Source of the DNA: Delphinapterus leucas
Lineage: Eukaryota > Chordata > Mammalia > Artiodactyla > Monodontidae
DNA length: 64,000 bases
Reading direction: 5' to 3'
Assembly: GCF_002288925.2 (NCBI RefSeq)
Contig: NW_022098031.1
Span: forward strand, 10,755,251-10,819,250
Positions within the stretch are counted from its first letter, which is position 1, and each line of letters starts with the position of its first letter. This document shows positions 19,608 through 30,490 of this stretch, piece by piece. Made by a program: the position numbers and the translations under genes. The notes beneath the pieces were generated by a model. It was not told the origin of the DNA and made no database searches. It worked only from the letters and a program-made list of their open reading frames with translations.

Positions 19608-20387
19608 ACCATATGATCATCTCAGTAGGTGCTGAAAGAGCATATAAAATTCAGAACTCTTTTACACACTCACCCACTCACATATACAGACTCTTAGAAA
19701 ACTATGAATAGAAGGGAAACTTTAAAAGCCTGACGATGGTTTACATCATGCTTTAGAGGTGAAAGTTTGGAGGCATTCATGTTCAAGTTAAGAGCCAGTT
19801 AAGAGCCAGACTAAGAGGCTTCTGGCACCACTTCTATTCAATGTTGTATTGGCAGTCCTAGCAAATGCAATAAGAGAAGGAAGAGAATTAATATATAGAA
19901 GAGGAAAATAAAAACTTTCTCTTATTTGTAAAGGATATGATTGTCTATAGAGACCATCTAAAAATTCAGCAGGTTTGTAAGACACAATAGCATTCTTATA
20001 TTGATAATTATTGTTTAGAAAATTAGCAGAAAAATATATAATTCATAATAGTAACAGAACAATAAGATATCTTTGAATAAATCTAACAAAATACCTGTGA
20101 TACTTTATGGAGAAAATAGAACATCACTGAATCACATTAAAGAAGATCTGAATAAATAGAACTATATACCAATTTTGAGAGAAGGAAGATTGAATATTAT
20201 AATTATGTCATTTTCTCCAAATCAATCTACAAATTCAGTGTTTTCTGTGGAACTTGTCAAGCTGATACGAAAATTCATTAGAAAGAACAAAAGTTATGCC
20301 AATTTTGAAGAATAATTTGAGGGACTTGCTTACTATAAACCTAAGGTAACTAAAATAATATCATATTTATGCAAAGATATAGAAATA
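19608..20387 (+). mobile_element. Old L1 ORF2 fragment, first segment
   Basis: ACCATATGATCATCTCAGTAGG, GGCATTCATGTTCAAGT, TATTCAATGTTGTATTGGCAGTCCTAGC and AAAATTCAGCAGGTTTG are L1 ORF2 reverse-transcriptase/C-terminal words, in order, with many stops. It is interrupted by the Tigger-like element. Confidence 0.85.
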
Positions 20388-20702
20388 CAGTCATCCCTCA
20401 GTATCCATGGGAGATAGGTTCAAGGACCTCCCCAATACCAAAATTCACAGATGCTCAAGCCCCTTATATAAAATGGCATAGTATTTGCATATAATGTATG
20501 CACATCCTCCTGTATACTTTAAATCATCTCTAGATTACTTATAATACCTAATACAATGTAAATGCTATGTAAATAGTTGCTGGTGCACGACAAATTCAAA
20601 TTTTGCTTTTGAAATGTTCTGGAATTTTTTTTCCCAAATATTTTCAATTTGTGGTTGGTTTAATACCTGCATATGGAACTCACAGTATACAGGGCCCACT
20701 AT
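20388..20702. mobile_element. Tigger-like (Tc1/mariner-pogo) non-autonomous DNA transposon
   Basis: Begins CAGTCATCCCTCAGTATCCATGGG, includes CAAAATTCACAGATGCTCAAGCCC and AAATCATCTCTAGATTAC, and ends ACAGTATACAGGGCCCACTA. Both ends abut TA, the target used by Tc1/mariner elements. About 315 bp with no transposase. It splits an old L1. Confidence 0.85.
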
Positions 20703-20886
20703 ACATATATGTAACAGAATAGAAAGCCTAGAAAAGAGCCATATATGTTTAGAGATATAGCATATGACATTACAAATAATTGGGAACAGGACAAACTATT
20801 CAAAATATTGTCATGGAATGGATGGCTATCCACACAGAAGAGAAAACTGTCACACTGTACACTACAGTGTTAATTGCAGGGGGATT
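20703..20886 (+). mobile_element. Old L1 ORF2 fragment, second segment
   Basis: TGTAACAGAATAGAAAGCC, AATTGGGAACAGGACAAAC and GGGGGATTAAAGACC continue the ORF2 read across the Tigger-like element. Confidence 0.75.
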
Positions 20887-20901
20887 AAAGACCTAAATAT
20901 G

Positions 20902-21265
20902 GGACTTCCCTGGTGGCGCAGTGGTTAGGAGTCCGCCTGCCAATGCAGGGCACACAGGTTCGAGCCCTGGTCCGGGAAGATCCCACATGCTGCGGAGCAA
21001 CTAAGCCCATGTGCCACAACTGCTAAGCCTGTGCTCTAGAGCTTGTGAGCCACAACTACTGAGTCCACGTGCCGCAACTACTGAAGCCCATGCACCTGGA
21101 GCCCGTGCTCCGCAACAAGAGAAGCCACCGCAATGAGAAGCCCGCGCACGGCAATGAAGAGTGGCCCCTGCTCGCCGCAACTAGAGAAAGCCCACACGGA
21201 ACAACGAAGACCCAACGTAGCCAATAAATAAATTAATTAATTAATAAATTAATTAATTAAAAAAA
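20902..21265 (+). mobile_element. CHR-type SINE, longest form
   Basis: GGACTTCCCTGGTGGCGCAGTGG start, box B GGTTCGAGCCC near 20957, an additional CAACTACTGAGTCC module, then CAACGAAGACCCAACGTAGCC and an (AATTA/AAATA)n tail. TSD AAAGACCTAAATATG at 20887-20901 and 21266-21280 is perfect over 15 bp. Confidence 0.97.
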
Positions 21266-21280
21266 AAAGACCTAAATATG

Positions 21281-21920
21281 AAAAGCCTTTAACATTTTAG
21301 TACATTTTAGGAGAAAATGTAAGAAATATGTTTTTGATCTTGGGACAGGGAAGGATTTGTTCACTAAGACAATCAAAAGCATACACCATAAAGGCAAAGA
21401 TTGATAAAATAAAAAACCTTTGCTTAACAAAGACATCATAATCAAATTGAAAGAAAAGTTCAGAATGGGAGAAAATATTTATATCACATACAACTAATAT
21501 AAGATTTATATTCTAAATATATAAAGTACCCCTACAAATAAAAGAGAAAAAGACAAGCAAATCTAATAGAAAAATGGGCAAAGATATGAACCAGCTGTTT
21601 AGAGAAGTGGCTAATGTAGTGGGTAGTGCAGCTTTAAGGAAAATCTATGTATGTGCACAAGAGTTTTCATCATAGCACCGCGTATAATAGGAAAACACTG
21701 GCACATCCTAAATGTCTCTCGGTAGAAGAATGAACAAATGGAAGTATAATATATTCATAAGCTGGAATACCATACCTCCATCAAAATAAGTAAACTAGAA
21801 CTATAGACATCAGTAATTATAAATATAAGATTTTTTTAAGTCAAAAAACAAAGCAAAACCAAGCTGCAGAATGATAACACAGTATCATGCAATTTATATA
21901 CAGGTTGAAAACTACTGCAT
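21281..21920 (+). mobile_element. Old L1 ORF2 end, third segment
   Basis: ATGGGAGAAAATATTTATATCAC, GAAAAATGGGCAAAGATATGAACC and TAAATGTCTCTCGGTAGAAGAATGAACAAATGG are the last part of L1 ORF2. It continues the copy seen from 19608. Frames are broken. Confidence 0.8.
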
Positions 21921-22239
21921 AGTGCTCCATATTACTGATGATTTCTTCACATTTAATATTATAAACATGTCCATGGTAACGACAAACTTTTAATTAAGGG
22001 TAATGGCTATATCTGAGTAGGGAGCAAGGGGAATGGAATCTGGGAGAAGTATATAAGGGACTTGCCTGTACTGATGAATTTCCTTTCCCCCCTCCAATTA
22101 TATAAGTGTAGCAAAATGTTCAGATTTGATAAAGACCAATGGCAAATAATACACAGGTGTTTAATATATACTATATTAACTATCTATTAAATATAAGATA
22201 TAATATAAATTAAATATATGTAATACTGTCTAGTATGTT
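21921..22239. other. AT-rich sequence, probably old L1 3' UTR
   Basis: Between two ORF2-bearing fragments. AT-rich, with a TATATAAAT-type run near 22160-22230. Not firmly assigned. Confidence 0.4.
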
Positions 22240-22695
22240 TGGCATATTTCATAAGAAATCATCGAATGGAACCCTATAATCAATTAGGATGATTCAACGT
22301 CGGGAAATATATTAATGTAATTCATCACATTAGTAAACTAAACTGGTAAATTAAAGAAGTGCTTAAGAATATAATGAGCAAGAAATGGGTAAGATTTATA
22401 AAAAGAAACCCAACAAAACTTTAACTGAGGACACAAGGCAAGACTGGAATAACGAGAGAAATGACCACGTCCTAAGGTAGGACAACTTATATTGTAAAAT
22501 TACCAATCCTCTCCAAGGTGATATGGAAACAATGCAATTCCAATTGGAACTTTGATGTTTCGAATATTTCAAATCAATGAGTAAGAGGGGGAGCAGGACA
22601 ATTGGCTATCCATGAGGAAAAGAGTAAAGTTTGTCTTATCTTACCCAACTTATAAAACTAAGTTTCAATTTGATTAAAGAGCCCAATGTCAAAAA
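22240..22695 (+). mobile_element. Second old L1 ORF2 fragment, with internal deletion
   Basis: AATCAATTAGGATGATTCAACGTCGGGAAATATATTAATG goes back to an earlier point of ORF2 than 21281-21920, so this is a separate copy. It then jumps to CAATCCTCTCCAAGGTGATATGG and GCAATTCCAATTGGAAC, skipping some ORF2. Confidence 0.75.
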
Positions 22696-22706
22696 AAAAA
22701 ATTATA

Positions 22707-22916
22707 GGGCTTCCCTGATGGCGCAGTGGTTGAGAGTCTGCCTGCTGATGCAGGGGAAGTGGGTTCGTGCCCTGGTCCGGGAAGATCCCATGTGCTGCGG
22801 AGCGGCTAGGCCCGTGAGCCATGGCCGCTGAGCCTGCGCGTCCGGAGCCTGTGCTCCGCAACGGGAGAGGCCACAACACTGAGAGGCCCACGTACCGCAA
22901 AAAAATAAATAAATAA
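22707..22916 (+). mobile_element. CHR-type SINE, short form
   Basis: GGGCTTCCCTGATGGCGCAGTGG start, box B GGTTCGTGCCC near 22761, GTACCGCAAAAAAATAAAT end. The A-rich flank AAAAATTATA is repeated at 22697-22706 and 22918-22927. Confidence 0.96.
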
Positions 22917-22977
22917 ATAAAATTATAAAATCATTGGAAGGACATATGAAAGAAGTCTTTTAAAATCCTGGAGTGAG

Positions 22978-23203
22978 GGACTTCCCTGGTGGTCCAGTGG
23001 TTAAGGCTCTGCACTCTCAATGCACGGCGCCCGGATTCGATCCCTGGTCAGGGAACCAGATCCTGAGCACTGCAACTAAGGGCCCGTGTGCTGCAACTAA
23101 AGGAACCCACATGCCGCCATTAAAAAAGATCCCACAAGTGGCCACGAAGATCCCACGTGCCGCAACTAAGACCCGGAGCAGCCAAATAAATGAAAAAAAA
23201 AAA
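22978..23203 (+). mobile_element. CHR-type SINE, divergent variant
   Basis: Starts GGACTTCCCTGGTGGTCCAGTGGTTAAGGCTCTGC and has box B GATTCGATCCC, then repeated CCACATGCCGC / GCCACGAAGATCCCACGTGCC modules and GACCCGGAGCAGCC plus an A tail. This differs from the two main forms. Perfect 15-bp TSD AAATCCTGGAGTGAG at 22963-22977 and 23204-23218. Confidence 0.95.
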
Positions 23204-23256
23204 AAATCCTGGAGTGAGAATTACCTTTCTGCACATGATATTAGAATCTTTTTCTA

Positions 23257-23536
23257 ACAGACTCATAGACATAGAGAACAGACATGTGGTTTCCAAGGGT
23301 GAGGGGGGCAGGATGGAATGGGAGTTTGGGGTAGCAGATGTAAACTATTATATATGGAATGGATAAAAAACAAGGTCCTACTGTATGGTACAGGGAACTA
23401 TATTCAATATCCTGTGATAAACCATAGTGGAAAAGAATATATCTATATCTATACCTATATATCTATATAACTGAATCACTTTGCAGTTCAGCAGAAATTA
23501 ACGCAACATTGTAAATCGAGTATACTTCAATAAAAA
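23257..23536 (+). mobile_element. Short 5'-truncated L1 3' end
   Basis: About 280 bp of L1 3' UTR from ACAGACTCATAGACATAGAGAACAG to CAACATTGTAAATCGAGTATACTTCAATAAAAA. Perfect 14-bp TSD AGAATCTTTTTCTA at 23243-23256 and 23537-23550. Inserted in the older L1. Confidence 0.96.
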
Positions 23537-23550
23537 AGAATCTTTTTCTA

Positions 23551-24490
23551 TAAGGAAAAGATTGACAGATTTCACTGTATAAAAATGAAAAACTTTAGTA
23601 TGCTTTAAGACAGATTAAAACAAAACAAAATGAAAAATTAAAGAGTGGAAGAAAATAATCACTGCAGATAAATGATTTCTGTCCATCCTGGTCAGTGAGC
23701 TCCTATGAATTGCTAACATTTATCAGGCATTTCTCTTTGTGCCTGGCATTGTTCTAAGTGCTTTTTAATTTTAAGCCATTTAAAATTCCACAACAACCCT
23801 ACAGGGTAGGTTCTAGCGTCATCGTCATTTTATTGGTGAGGAAACAAGTACAGAGAGGTTAATTAACTTCTCCAACGTCATGTATCTGCTAAGGGGTGGA
23901 GATGGGATTTGAATCCAGCTAGGCTGGCTCCAGCTTCTGTTCTCTCAACTACTCTCTTGCTTATAAAGCAAAAGCAAACAAACAAATAAGCAAAAAGAAC
24001 AACCCAAGTGAAGAATAAGAAAAAGGAAAAAAGAAATTTCATGGAGGAAGAAATACAGTGGTTTACAAAAGTGTGAAAATATGCTAAACCTCATGAGTCA
24101 TCCAAGAAACGAAAATTAAAAGAACATGAAATGTCACCTTTTGCCCTCTAGAGTGGTAAAAAAAATTTTATTTTTTAAAAGACTGTAATAAGGAGATAAC
24201 ATTAAAACTAAAAAATTGAAATATGGTAATTGGTAAGAATTTGTAGATACTGACACTTATACTTTGGTGGTGGGAAATAGGTGGCTTTGACACTTTAAGG
24301 AAGGCAATTTGGCGGTATTAATCAAAATGAAATTCGCACACCTTTAGATTAGCAATTTACTTTTTGGAATTTAGTTAACTATTCTTTCAGCAATATACAC
24401 AGATGTGATGGAGCTATACAACAGTGTGACTGAAACATTAGAAATAGTGCAGTAGATCTATATGTTCTGATATGAGAAAATATCCAGAGT
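23551..24490 (+). mobile_element. Old L1 ORF2 end, split by a MIR
   Basis: GATTGACAGATTTCACTGTATAAAAATGAAAAAC, then after the MIR AATATGCTAAACCTCATGAGTC, AAGGAAGGCAATTTGGCGG and ATACACAGATGTGATGGAGC follow late L1 ORF2. It probably continues the copy from 22240. Confidence 0.7.
23708..23960 (-). mobile_element. MIR
   Basis: Reversed MIR with good preservation: TAACATTTATCAGGC, TGCCTGGCATTGTTCTAAGTGC, CCACAACAACCCTACAGGGTAGG, GAGGAAACAAGTACAGAGAGGTTAATTAAC, GGATTTGAATCCAGC. Confidence 0.93.
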
Positions 24491-25450
24491 AATGGGTATA
24501 GCTGATATATTTGGGTTAAAAAATGCATACGTCTGTGTCAAGAGCAAGCCCCTCCGTATACTCTCGGGGACTGGTGCTTTTCTCAGAGTCTCTGTGGTGG
24601 TTTTCTAGAATACCCCTGACTTTTCTAGTCTTAGTCCCTCCACAGAAGGGATTAGTATTGAGTGTCTGCCGGGGTTGCCTGTACTTATAACCCCTCTGGA
24701 CACAAGGGTCCCTTCTCCAGCTCAGATTGTCTTCGATGTTGCTAGTAAATGTTTGTCCCTTTGCCCCAGTTCCCACTGCTGATGTAGGTTTGCTCACATA
24801 GATGTATTTTTATTTCCTGGGTCATTTCAATGAGATTATAGGAGAGAGGCAGCTGGAAACACGTGTTCAAGCCACTGTATCACCTGTAATGTTTTTCATA
24901 CCTTCTTTTCCCCTACATTTCCTCTAACTACTTAGGGATATTTTGGGAGTTGTAATGCCAAATAACTAAACATTTGGAAGAGTGCATATCTGGAATTTTG
25001 CCAGAACCAATTAAAAAAGCAAAGTTTTGATAGAGAAACTGATAGAGTGTGGTAAAAATGAATGAAAACTTATTTAAGGAACATAGTTTATTTCGCATAG
25101 TTAGAATGGACTTCATCTGTCCGCTTAAGACTGTGCAAGGATTTTAATTGAATTCAGCTCTTTTACTGTACCTGAAGGGACAGTGTGCTCAAGGAACAAA
25201 AGGATCAGACTGTGATACCAGTGACTAAAATAGGTCTGTTTCTAAAGAGCATGTGATATATGGTGATTATCATTCAATAAAGCCAGCAGGAAGCAAGGAG
25301 ATGGAAATGGTCCCAATGAAGACAAGAAGGTATTGTCACTCATTAACAGGGAACATATCCATCAGCCTTGCAAATAATTAGAGATATTAAAAATCACAAC
25401 TGAAAGAACATATGGGGAGCTCTGCATTAAAAAAATAAGTTCATATTTGT
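24491..25450. other. Unassigned sequence
   Basis: The part at 24516-24800 is richer in GC and has a 93-codon reverse frame without a motif. The GGACACAAGGGTCCCTTCTCC and AGGAGAGAGGCAGCTGGAAAC words may belong to an old LTR, but I cannot name one. The remainder is AT-rich. Confidence 0.35.
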
Positions 25451-25454
25451 ATAT

Positions 25455-25620
25455 TTCACCTGAGTTTATAATGTGCTTTCACATATATCATCTCATAGGA
25501 TCCTTACAACCATCCAGGTGAGGTGAGCAGCGTATTATTATCCCTACTGTGTAGATGAAGAAATTGCTAGTCAAGTGGTTAAATGATTTAAGGTCACACA
25601 TTTAGTTAGTAGAAATTATC
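25455..25620 (-). mobile_element. MIR
   Basis: Reversed MIR: CATATATCATCTCATAGGATCCTTACAACCATCCAGG, TATTATTATCCCTACTGTGTAGATGAAGAAATTG, TTTAAGGTCACACATTTAGTTAG. Confidence 0.85.
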
Positions 25621-25660
25621 ATATATAAAAGCTTTTAAATCAGATCAGCTTTTTTAAAAA

Positions 25661-26001
25661 ATTTAATTAATTAATTAATTTAGGCTGCTTTGGGTCTTCA
25701 TTGCTGCATGCGGGCTTTCTCTAGTTGCAGTGAGCAGGGGCTACTCTTTGTTGTGGTGAGCGGGCTTCTCATTGCTGTGGCTTCTCTTGTGGAAAACGGG
25801 CTCTAGGCGCACAGGCTTCAGTAGTTGTAGCATGTGGGCTCAGTAGTTGTGGCTCGTGGGCTCTAGAACACAGGCTCAGTAGTTGTAGTGCACGGGCTTA
25901 GTTGCTCCGCGGCATGTAGGATCTTCCCAGACCAGGGATCGAACCCGTGTCCCCTGCATTGGCAGGTGGATTCTTAACCACTGTGCCACCAGGGAAGTTC
26001 C
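25661..26001 (-). mobile_element. CHR-type SINE, long form
   Basis: Reversed long form with an AATTAATTAATT tail at the left, GGCTGCTTTGGGTCTTCATTGCTGC, several CAGTAGTTGT modules, and CACCAGGGAAGTTCCC at the right. Flanks are T-rich and the duplication is unclear. Confidence 0.94.
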
Positions 26002-26370
26002 CAGTTTTTTTTTTTAATATGAAAATTTCAACAGCTATGGGGCAAATTAATACATGGTGATATTTTAGCACATTACTAAGTTTTTTCACATAAAAGACCA
26101 AACTAATGTAATTCGTTGAACTTTCATAATATTTCCATTGAGATTCAATCACAATGGCAAACCCTGAAATTGGCCATCAATCCTGAAATTCCTAAAAATG
26201 CTGGGAGACATACCAAACTTCTTTTCCCCAGCCTAAGAGAAACTAGTAAAGCAGAGAGAGCATAGGCTTATATGCTAATTCAAAGTGTGGTGTCCTGTCC
26301 TTCATCTATTCATTTTCCATTTTACTGATTTTCTTGAGAATCTGTGTTTGTAGGTGAATAGGAGTAAGCT
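26002..26370. other. Unassigned sequence
   Basis: No feature recognised. The reverse frame at 25898-26152 is mostly SINE. Confidence 0.4.
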
Positions 26371-26374
26371 GAAC

Positions 26375-26540
26375 ACAGTTGATTAACAAGCATTTGTTGG
26401 ACATCCCTTATGTACCTAATGAATAAAGAAATGTACATAGCACTTAACAAAACATCTGGGGTGATATAAGAGAAAAAAGAAGTGGTCATGATTCCTGAGA
26501 AACATAGAATGTAAATAGGTAGAAATAAAGTCAAGGAGAA
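26375..26540 (-). mobile_element. Degraded L2 3' end
   Basis: ATTAACAAGCATTTGTTGGACATCCCTTATGTACC, and ATTCCTGAGAAACATAGAATGTAAATAGG with ATAAAGTCAAGG fit a reversed L2 terminus, weakly. Confidence 0.45.
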
Positions 26541-26966
26541 AAAACACAAAATGATATGTGGAGAAGTATGAAATAATTTAGGCCATATAAAATACATCAC
26601 TAATAGGAGAAACAGAGTAAATGGTCAAAGCAGAACTGGGCCAGTCTTAGAAAACTATCTTCAGTTGGTGAATGCTGAACCAAAATTTGGAATTGGTTTT
26701 AGTCTAGGATTAATGGACATGAGTGAGATTGGCTTCTTCGGTGTGGCAGGAAGCATGGGGCCAAGGGAGGGATGGTAAGTACAAAGGGATTGCCAGGAGA
26801 GATAAACACATATCTCTAGTGACTTGGGAAGTGATTTAAAGAAGTGAATCTGGAAAGACAAACTTAAATACACAATCTGTGACTCGTTTTTTTAAAAACA
26901 AATCCTTTAAAAATGTTAGGGAAGGCTTGTTGTTTGACAAGAACCATGTTCTGCATGAAACTGTTT
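26541..26966. other. Unassigned sequence
   Basis: No feature recognised. Confidence 0.4.
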
Positions 26967-26980
26967 GAAATTTGTTTTTG

Positions 26981-27264
26981 TTTTGTTTTGTTTTAATTTT
27001 TATTTTATATTGGAGTATCGTTGATTAACCATGTTGTGTTATTTTCAGGTGTACAGCAAAGTGATTCAGTTATACATATACATGTATCTATTCTTTTTCA
27101 AATTCTTTTCCCATTTAGGTTGTTACAGAATATGGAGCAGAGTTCCCTGTGCTATACAGTATCCTTGTTGGTTATCTATTTTAAATATAGTAGTGTGTGC
27201 ATGTCAATCCCAAACTCCCATTTTATCCCTCCCCCCACCACCTTTCCCCTTTGGTAACTGTAAT
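26981..27264 (-). mobile_element. L1 3' end
   Basis: Reversed L1 3' UTR from a (TTTTG)n/T-rich tail through TTGGAGTATCGTTGATTAACC and GGTGTACAGCAAAGTGATTCAG to CCCTTTGGTAACTG. TSD GAAATTTGTTTTTG (26967-26980) and GAAACTTGTTTTTG (27265-27278), one mismatch. Confidence 0.94.
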
Positions 27265-27484
27265 GAAACTTGTTTTTGGTATTGATGATAGTGGGTAGCA
27301 GAGCTTAAATAAAAGACAAGTAGCCAATATATATAATACATCAATAATCATATACTTAACTAATTAGTGCAACATACAAATGTCTCATTTCTGTAAGCTG
27401 ATAAGTAATTGAAATAACATGGACACTTTTTGGACCATGTGTATATTTGAGATGTGCAGGTGTGCATCAAGGAGGCAGTTGTGA

Positions 27485-27680
27485 TAAGCTCTTGACTTGG
27501 AGTCAGTGGCCTGGGCTTCAGATCTTGGCTCTAATATTGATACTTAATATACCTATAACTTGGGGTAGGCTGTTTAGACGTATTCAAAGTCAATGTTACA
27601 GGTTTCTGTGAGGATCAAATAAGATAATGTACGTGGAATTACCTGGCCTATGGGAGACACTCAATGTGTTTTTCTAGCTT
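27485..27680 (+). mobile_element. MIR
   Basis: CTCTTGACTTGGAGTCAGTGGCCTGGGCTTCAGATCTTGGC, TTTCTGTGAGGATCAAATAAGATAATG and CTGGCCTATGGGAGACACTCAATG are degraded MIR words in order. Confidence 0.8.
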
Positions 27681-27935
27681 TATTGTTTGTCCCAAGAAGT
27701 GGTGGGTCTTTATAGAGAATGTTGTAAGGCTTGGGTGGGAAAAGAGATGAAGATGGAACATCTTTTAGGTAAAGCATGAAGCATGTCTTTTATATCCTTT
27801 CCATAGACGCATTCAGTATGTTCCATAACTCTAAACATCACTCCTTTTCTGAAAGTGGTCTGGGTGGAAATAGGCTTGCTCTTAGCCAATCACAAGGATT
27901 GACATTTTACTGCACAAACATTTACAAAAAATAGC
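27681..27935. other. Unassigned sequence
   Basis: No feature recognised. Confidence 0.35.
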
Positions 27936-27939
27936 TTCC

Positions 27940-28440
27940 CCCCCCCTCAGAACTTAGTTTATTATAGAAAATTTTGGAAAATCCAGAATGTGAAGACCAT
28001 CTGTAATCGCACTAGCCAGAGAAAACTATTTTGGTGAATTTTCTTCCGATCTCTTTTATATAACATATATCTAAATTGGAATCAACCATACATATCTTTT
28101 GTAACCTGATTCTTTTCATCTTTCACTATACAGAAAGCATATTCTTATGTCATTGTACATAAGAATATTTTAATGTAATTTTGAATGGTTATGTAGTATC
28201 CTACCAATCTACCAATAATTCATCTAATTTTTCCCTATTTTAGAGGCTATTTAGAATATTTGCCATAATACATAGCACTGTAACGATATGTAAATCCCTG
28301 ATTTCTTTAAAATAGATTCCAAGAAATGGAATTATTACTTCAAAAATTAAAACCCCTTTAAGCCTCTTAATTCATATTGAAAAATTATCCTGTGGAAAGG
28401 CTGTACTCCTGTCAGCAGTGTATGAGACTCAGTATTTCCT
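27940..28440 (-). mobile_element. Old L1 (L1M) 3' part of ORF2 and UTR
   Basis: TTTTCATCTTTCACTATACAGAAAGC, TTTTCCCTATTTTAGAGGC, AAATAGATTCCAAGAAATGGAATTATTAC and TGTACTCCTGTCAGCAGTGTATGAG are reversed late-ORF2 words of an old L1. Heavily mutated. Confidence 0.75.
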
Positions 28441-29229
28441 AGAACCCTAAGCATTTCTGTGAAGACTTCCTTCACAAGTGATTGCCACGCCTATCTGTGC
28501 TGATTAATTTCTGGAAACCTTTATTAATGGTCATTTACTAAAAATCATTGCCATTGTATTTAAAGCTTTTCATTTCTTGCTTATCTTCCTCATAATTTAT
28601 ATGTTTTCTTTTAAAAACAGCAAACCAGTAAAAGCGTTAATAAAACTAAAATGGAGATTTAATTTCTTAGATTAAAATTAAGACAGGCTGACAAATTCAG
28701 ACTTGTGGGAAGACTGGATGGATGGTTGCCTGGGAAATATTTTATGAATCATTGTTTTTAAAACCTCCAGAGCCAGGAAGAAGGGGCCGATTAGCTGGGA
28801 TGGGCTACCATATTCCCCTTTCATATATTTCTAGAAATAGTACAGTTTTGTGCATGTGTTAAATGGTCCAAAATTAATTTATGATGATAAAACCAGGAGA
28901 TGAGTTGCTTTAGGCAAATTTGGTCCCCTGACCTATGTTGGTGCGTTTAGTCATGAACCTCTGTTCAGTAGGATGAGCAGTCCTTCACCAATCTCTTATG
29001 TGTTTGTATTTACCTGTGTATATGTCTGTCTCCTTCACTGGCTAGTAGAGTTTCTTGAGATGGAGAATGAGTGTTTTCATGTTAGTTTTAGAGCTGTAGG
29101 ACTGGAGAACAATATCTGTAAGAGAATCACGTAGATGAATGATTACTTGATGGCTGGCTAGTAAAGGACTTTTTGAGCATAATAGCAGTGGAAGAAAACC
29201 CAAAGGAAATTATTAAAAGATTTGAATAT
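28441..29229. other. Unassigned sequence
   Basis: AT-rich, no motif-bearing frame. The 28970-29090 part (GTATATGTCTGTCTCC..GGCTAGTAGAGTTTCTTGAG) could be a trace of L2, too weak to call. Confidence 0.35.
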
Positions 29230-29495
29230 ATGAAAAGTTAAAATGTGTCTATACTGCCCCCTCCTCCATAAACATCCAAGCCCATAAACAAACTTACATG
29301 ACAAAACAAATAGGGAAATATAGTTTCAATAAAATCAACAGCAAGAGATTTAACGCCTTTACTATATAAAGAACTCATAAAAATCAATAAGAAAACTATT
29401 GAGCCCAATAGTTAAATGGACAAAGGACAAGAATACATAATTCACCAAAGAGAAAATAGAAATGACTAACAAATATTAAAATTGCCCAACTTTAC

Positions 29496-29577
29496 TTTTT
29501 TCAAATTTTTTTATCGTGGTAAAATACACAGAACTTTCATCATCTTAATCATTTTTAAGTGTACAGTTCAGTGGCCT
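29496..29577 (-). mobile_element. Very short L1 3' end
   Basis: About 80 bp: T tract, then TTATCGTGGTAAAATACACAG, ATCATTTTTAAGTGTACAG and TTCAGTGGC, a reversed L1MA/MB 3' end, inside the older L1. Confidence 0.75.
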
Positions 29578-29756
29578 AAAACTGTTTTAATTGAAGAAAT
29601 GCAGAACAAAACAATCAGATACCATTTTTGATTATTAAATGAAAAATATCTCTTCAAAAATGATAATAAACCTAGCAAAAGCAGAGTTAATAGAAATGTA
29701 TTTTGGTACAACCTTTCTGGAAAGCAATTTGGGAATATGTATCAAAATCCTGAAAG

Positions 29757-30044
29757 TATATTAACGCATATATGTGGAATCTAGAAAAGTGATACAGATG
29801 AACCTGTTTGCATAGCAGAAATAGAGACATAGATGTAGAGAACAAATGTATGGACACCAAGGGGGGAAAGGGGGAGATGGATGAATTGGGAGATTGGGAT
29901 TGACATATATACACTAACTAATATGTATAAATATGTATAAAATAACTAATGAGAACCTGCTGTATAGCACAGGGAACTCTACTTCACTTTCCTGTACAGT
30001 AGAAACTAACGCAACATTGTAAAACTATACCCCAATTTAAAAAA
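29757..30044 (+). mobile_element. Short 5'-truncated L1 3' end
   Basis: TGTGGAATCTAGAAAAGTGATACAG to CAACATTGTAAAACTATACCCCAATTTAAAAA. The flanks AAAATCCTGAAAG (29744-29756) and AAAATCTTGAAAG (30045-30057) form a 13-bp duplication with one change. Confidence 0.93.
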
Positions 30045-30490
30045 AAAATCTTGAAAGGTGTTTATACTCTTTGACACAAGAGTCCCACTTTTAGAAATTT
30101 ATTCTAAGGAAACAATCTGAAAGGTGAGTAAAGATGTTTATAATACACAATGCTATTTATCTTACCAAAATACTAGAAAAATTTTAAAAAGTCAACAGTG
30201 AGAGATAAATACATTTATGCCAGATAATGGATTACATATTCATTAAAATAATATTAATGGAAAAAATTTAATAACATGGCAAAATACTTTGAATTGGAGA
30301 GTATTTATAAAGTAGACATTTATACATACTTGTATATGTGCATAGAAAAATTACTAGAAAGAAATATACCAGTCTATTAGCAAGAACTATTTCTGGATAG
30401 TGGAATTATAAATGATTTCTCCTTCATAGTCTATGTATTTTTGAGCTTTTAACAATGATAATGTACTGCAAGTATAACTTGAATTTAACT

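Larger units (their letters stand above)
29230..30490 (+). mobile_element. Old L1 (L1M) ORF2 end and 3' UTR, twice interrupted
   Basis: TATATAAAGAACTCATAAAAATCAATAAG, AGAAATGCAGAACAAAACAATCAGATACC, TCTGGAAAGCAATTTGGGAATATG and, after the inserted L1, TTGACACAAGAGTCCCACTTTTAG are late-ORF2 words of an old L1. TGTATTTTTGAGCTTTTAACAATG marks its 3' UTR. Insertions are at 29496-29577 and 29757-30044. Confidence 0.8.

Noticed and set aside
24516..24797. 93-codon reverse frame in a GC-richer patch
   Set aside because: No domain or start context; the sequence has an old-LTR feel and no support as a gene.
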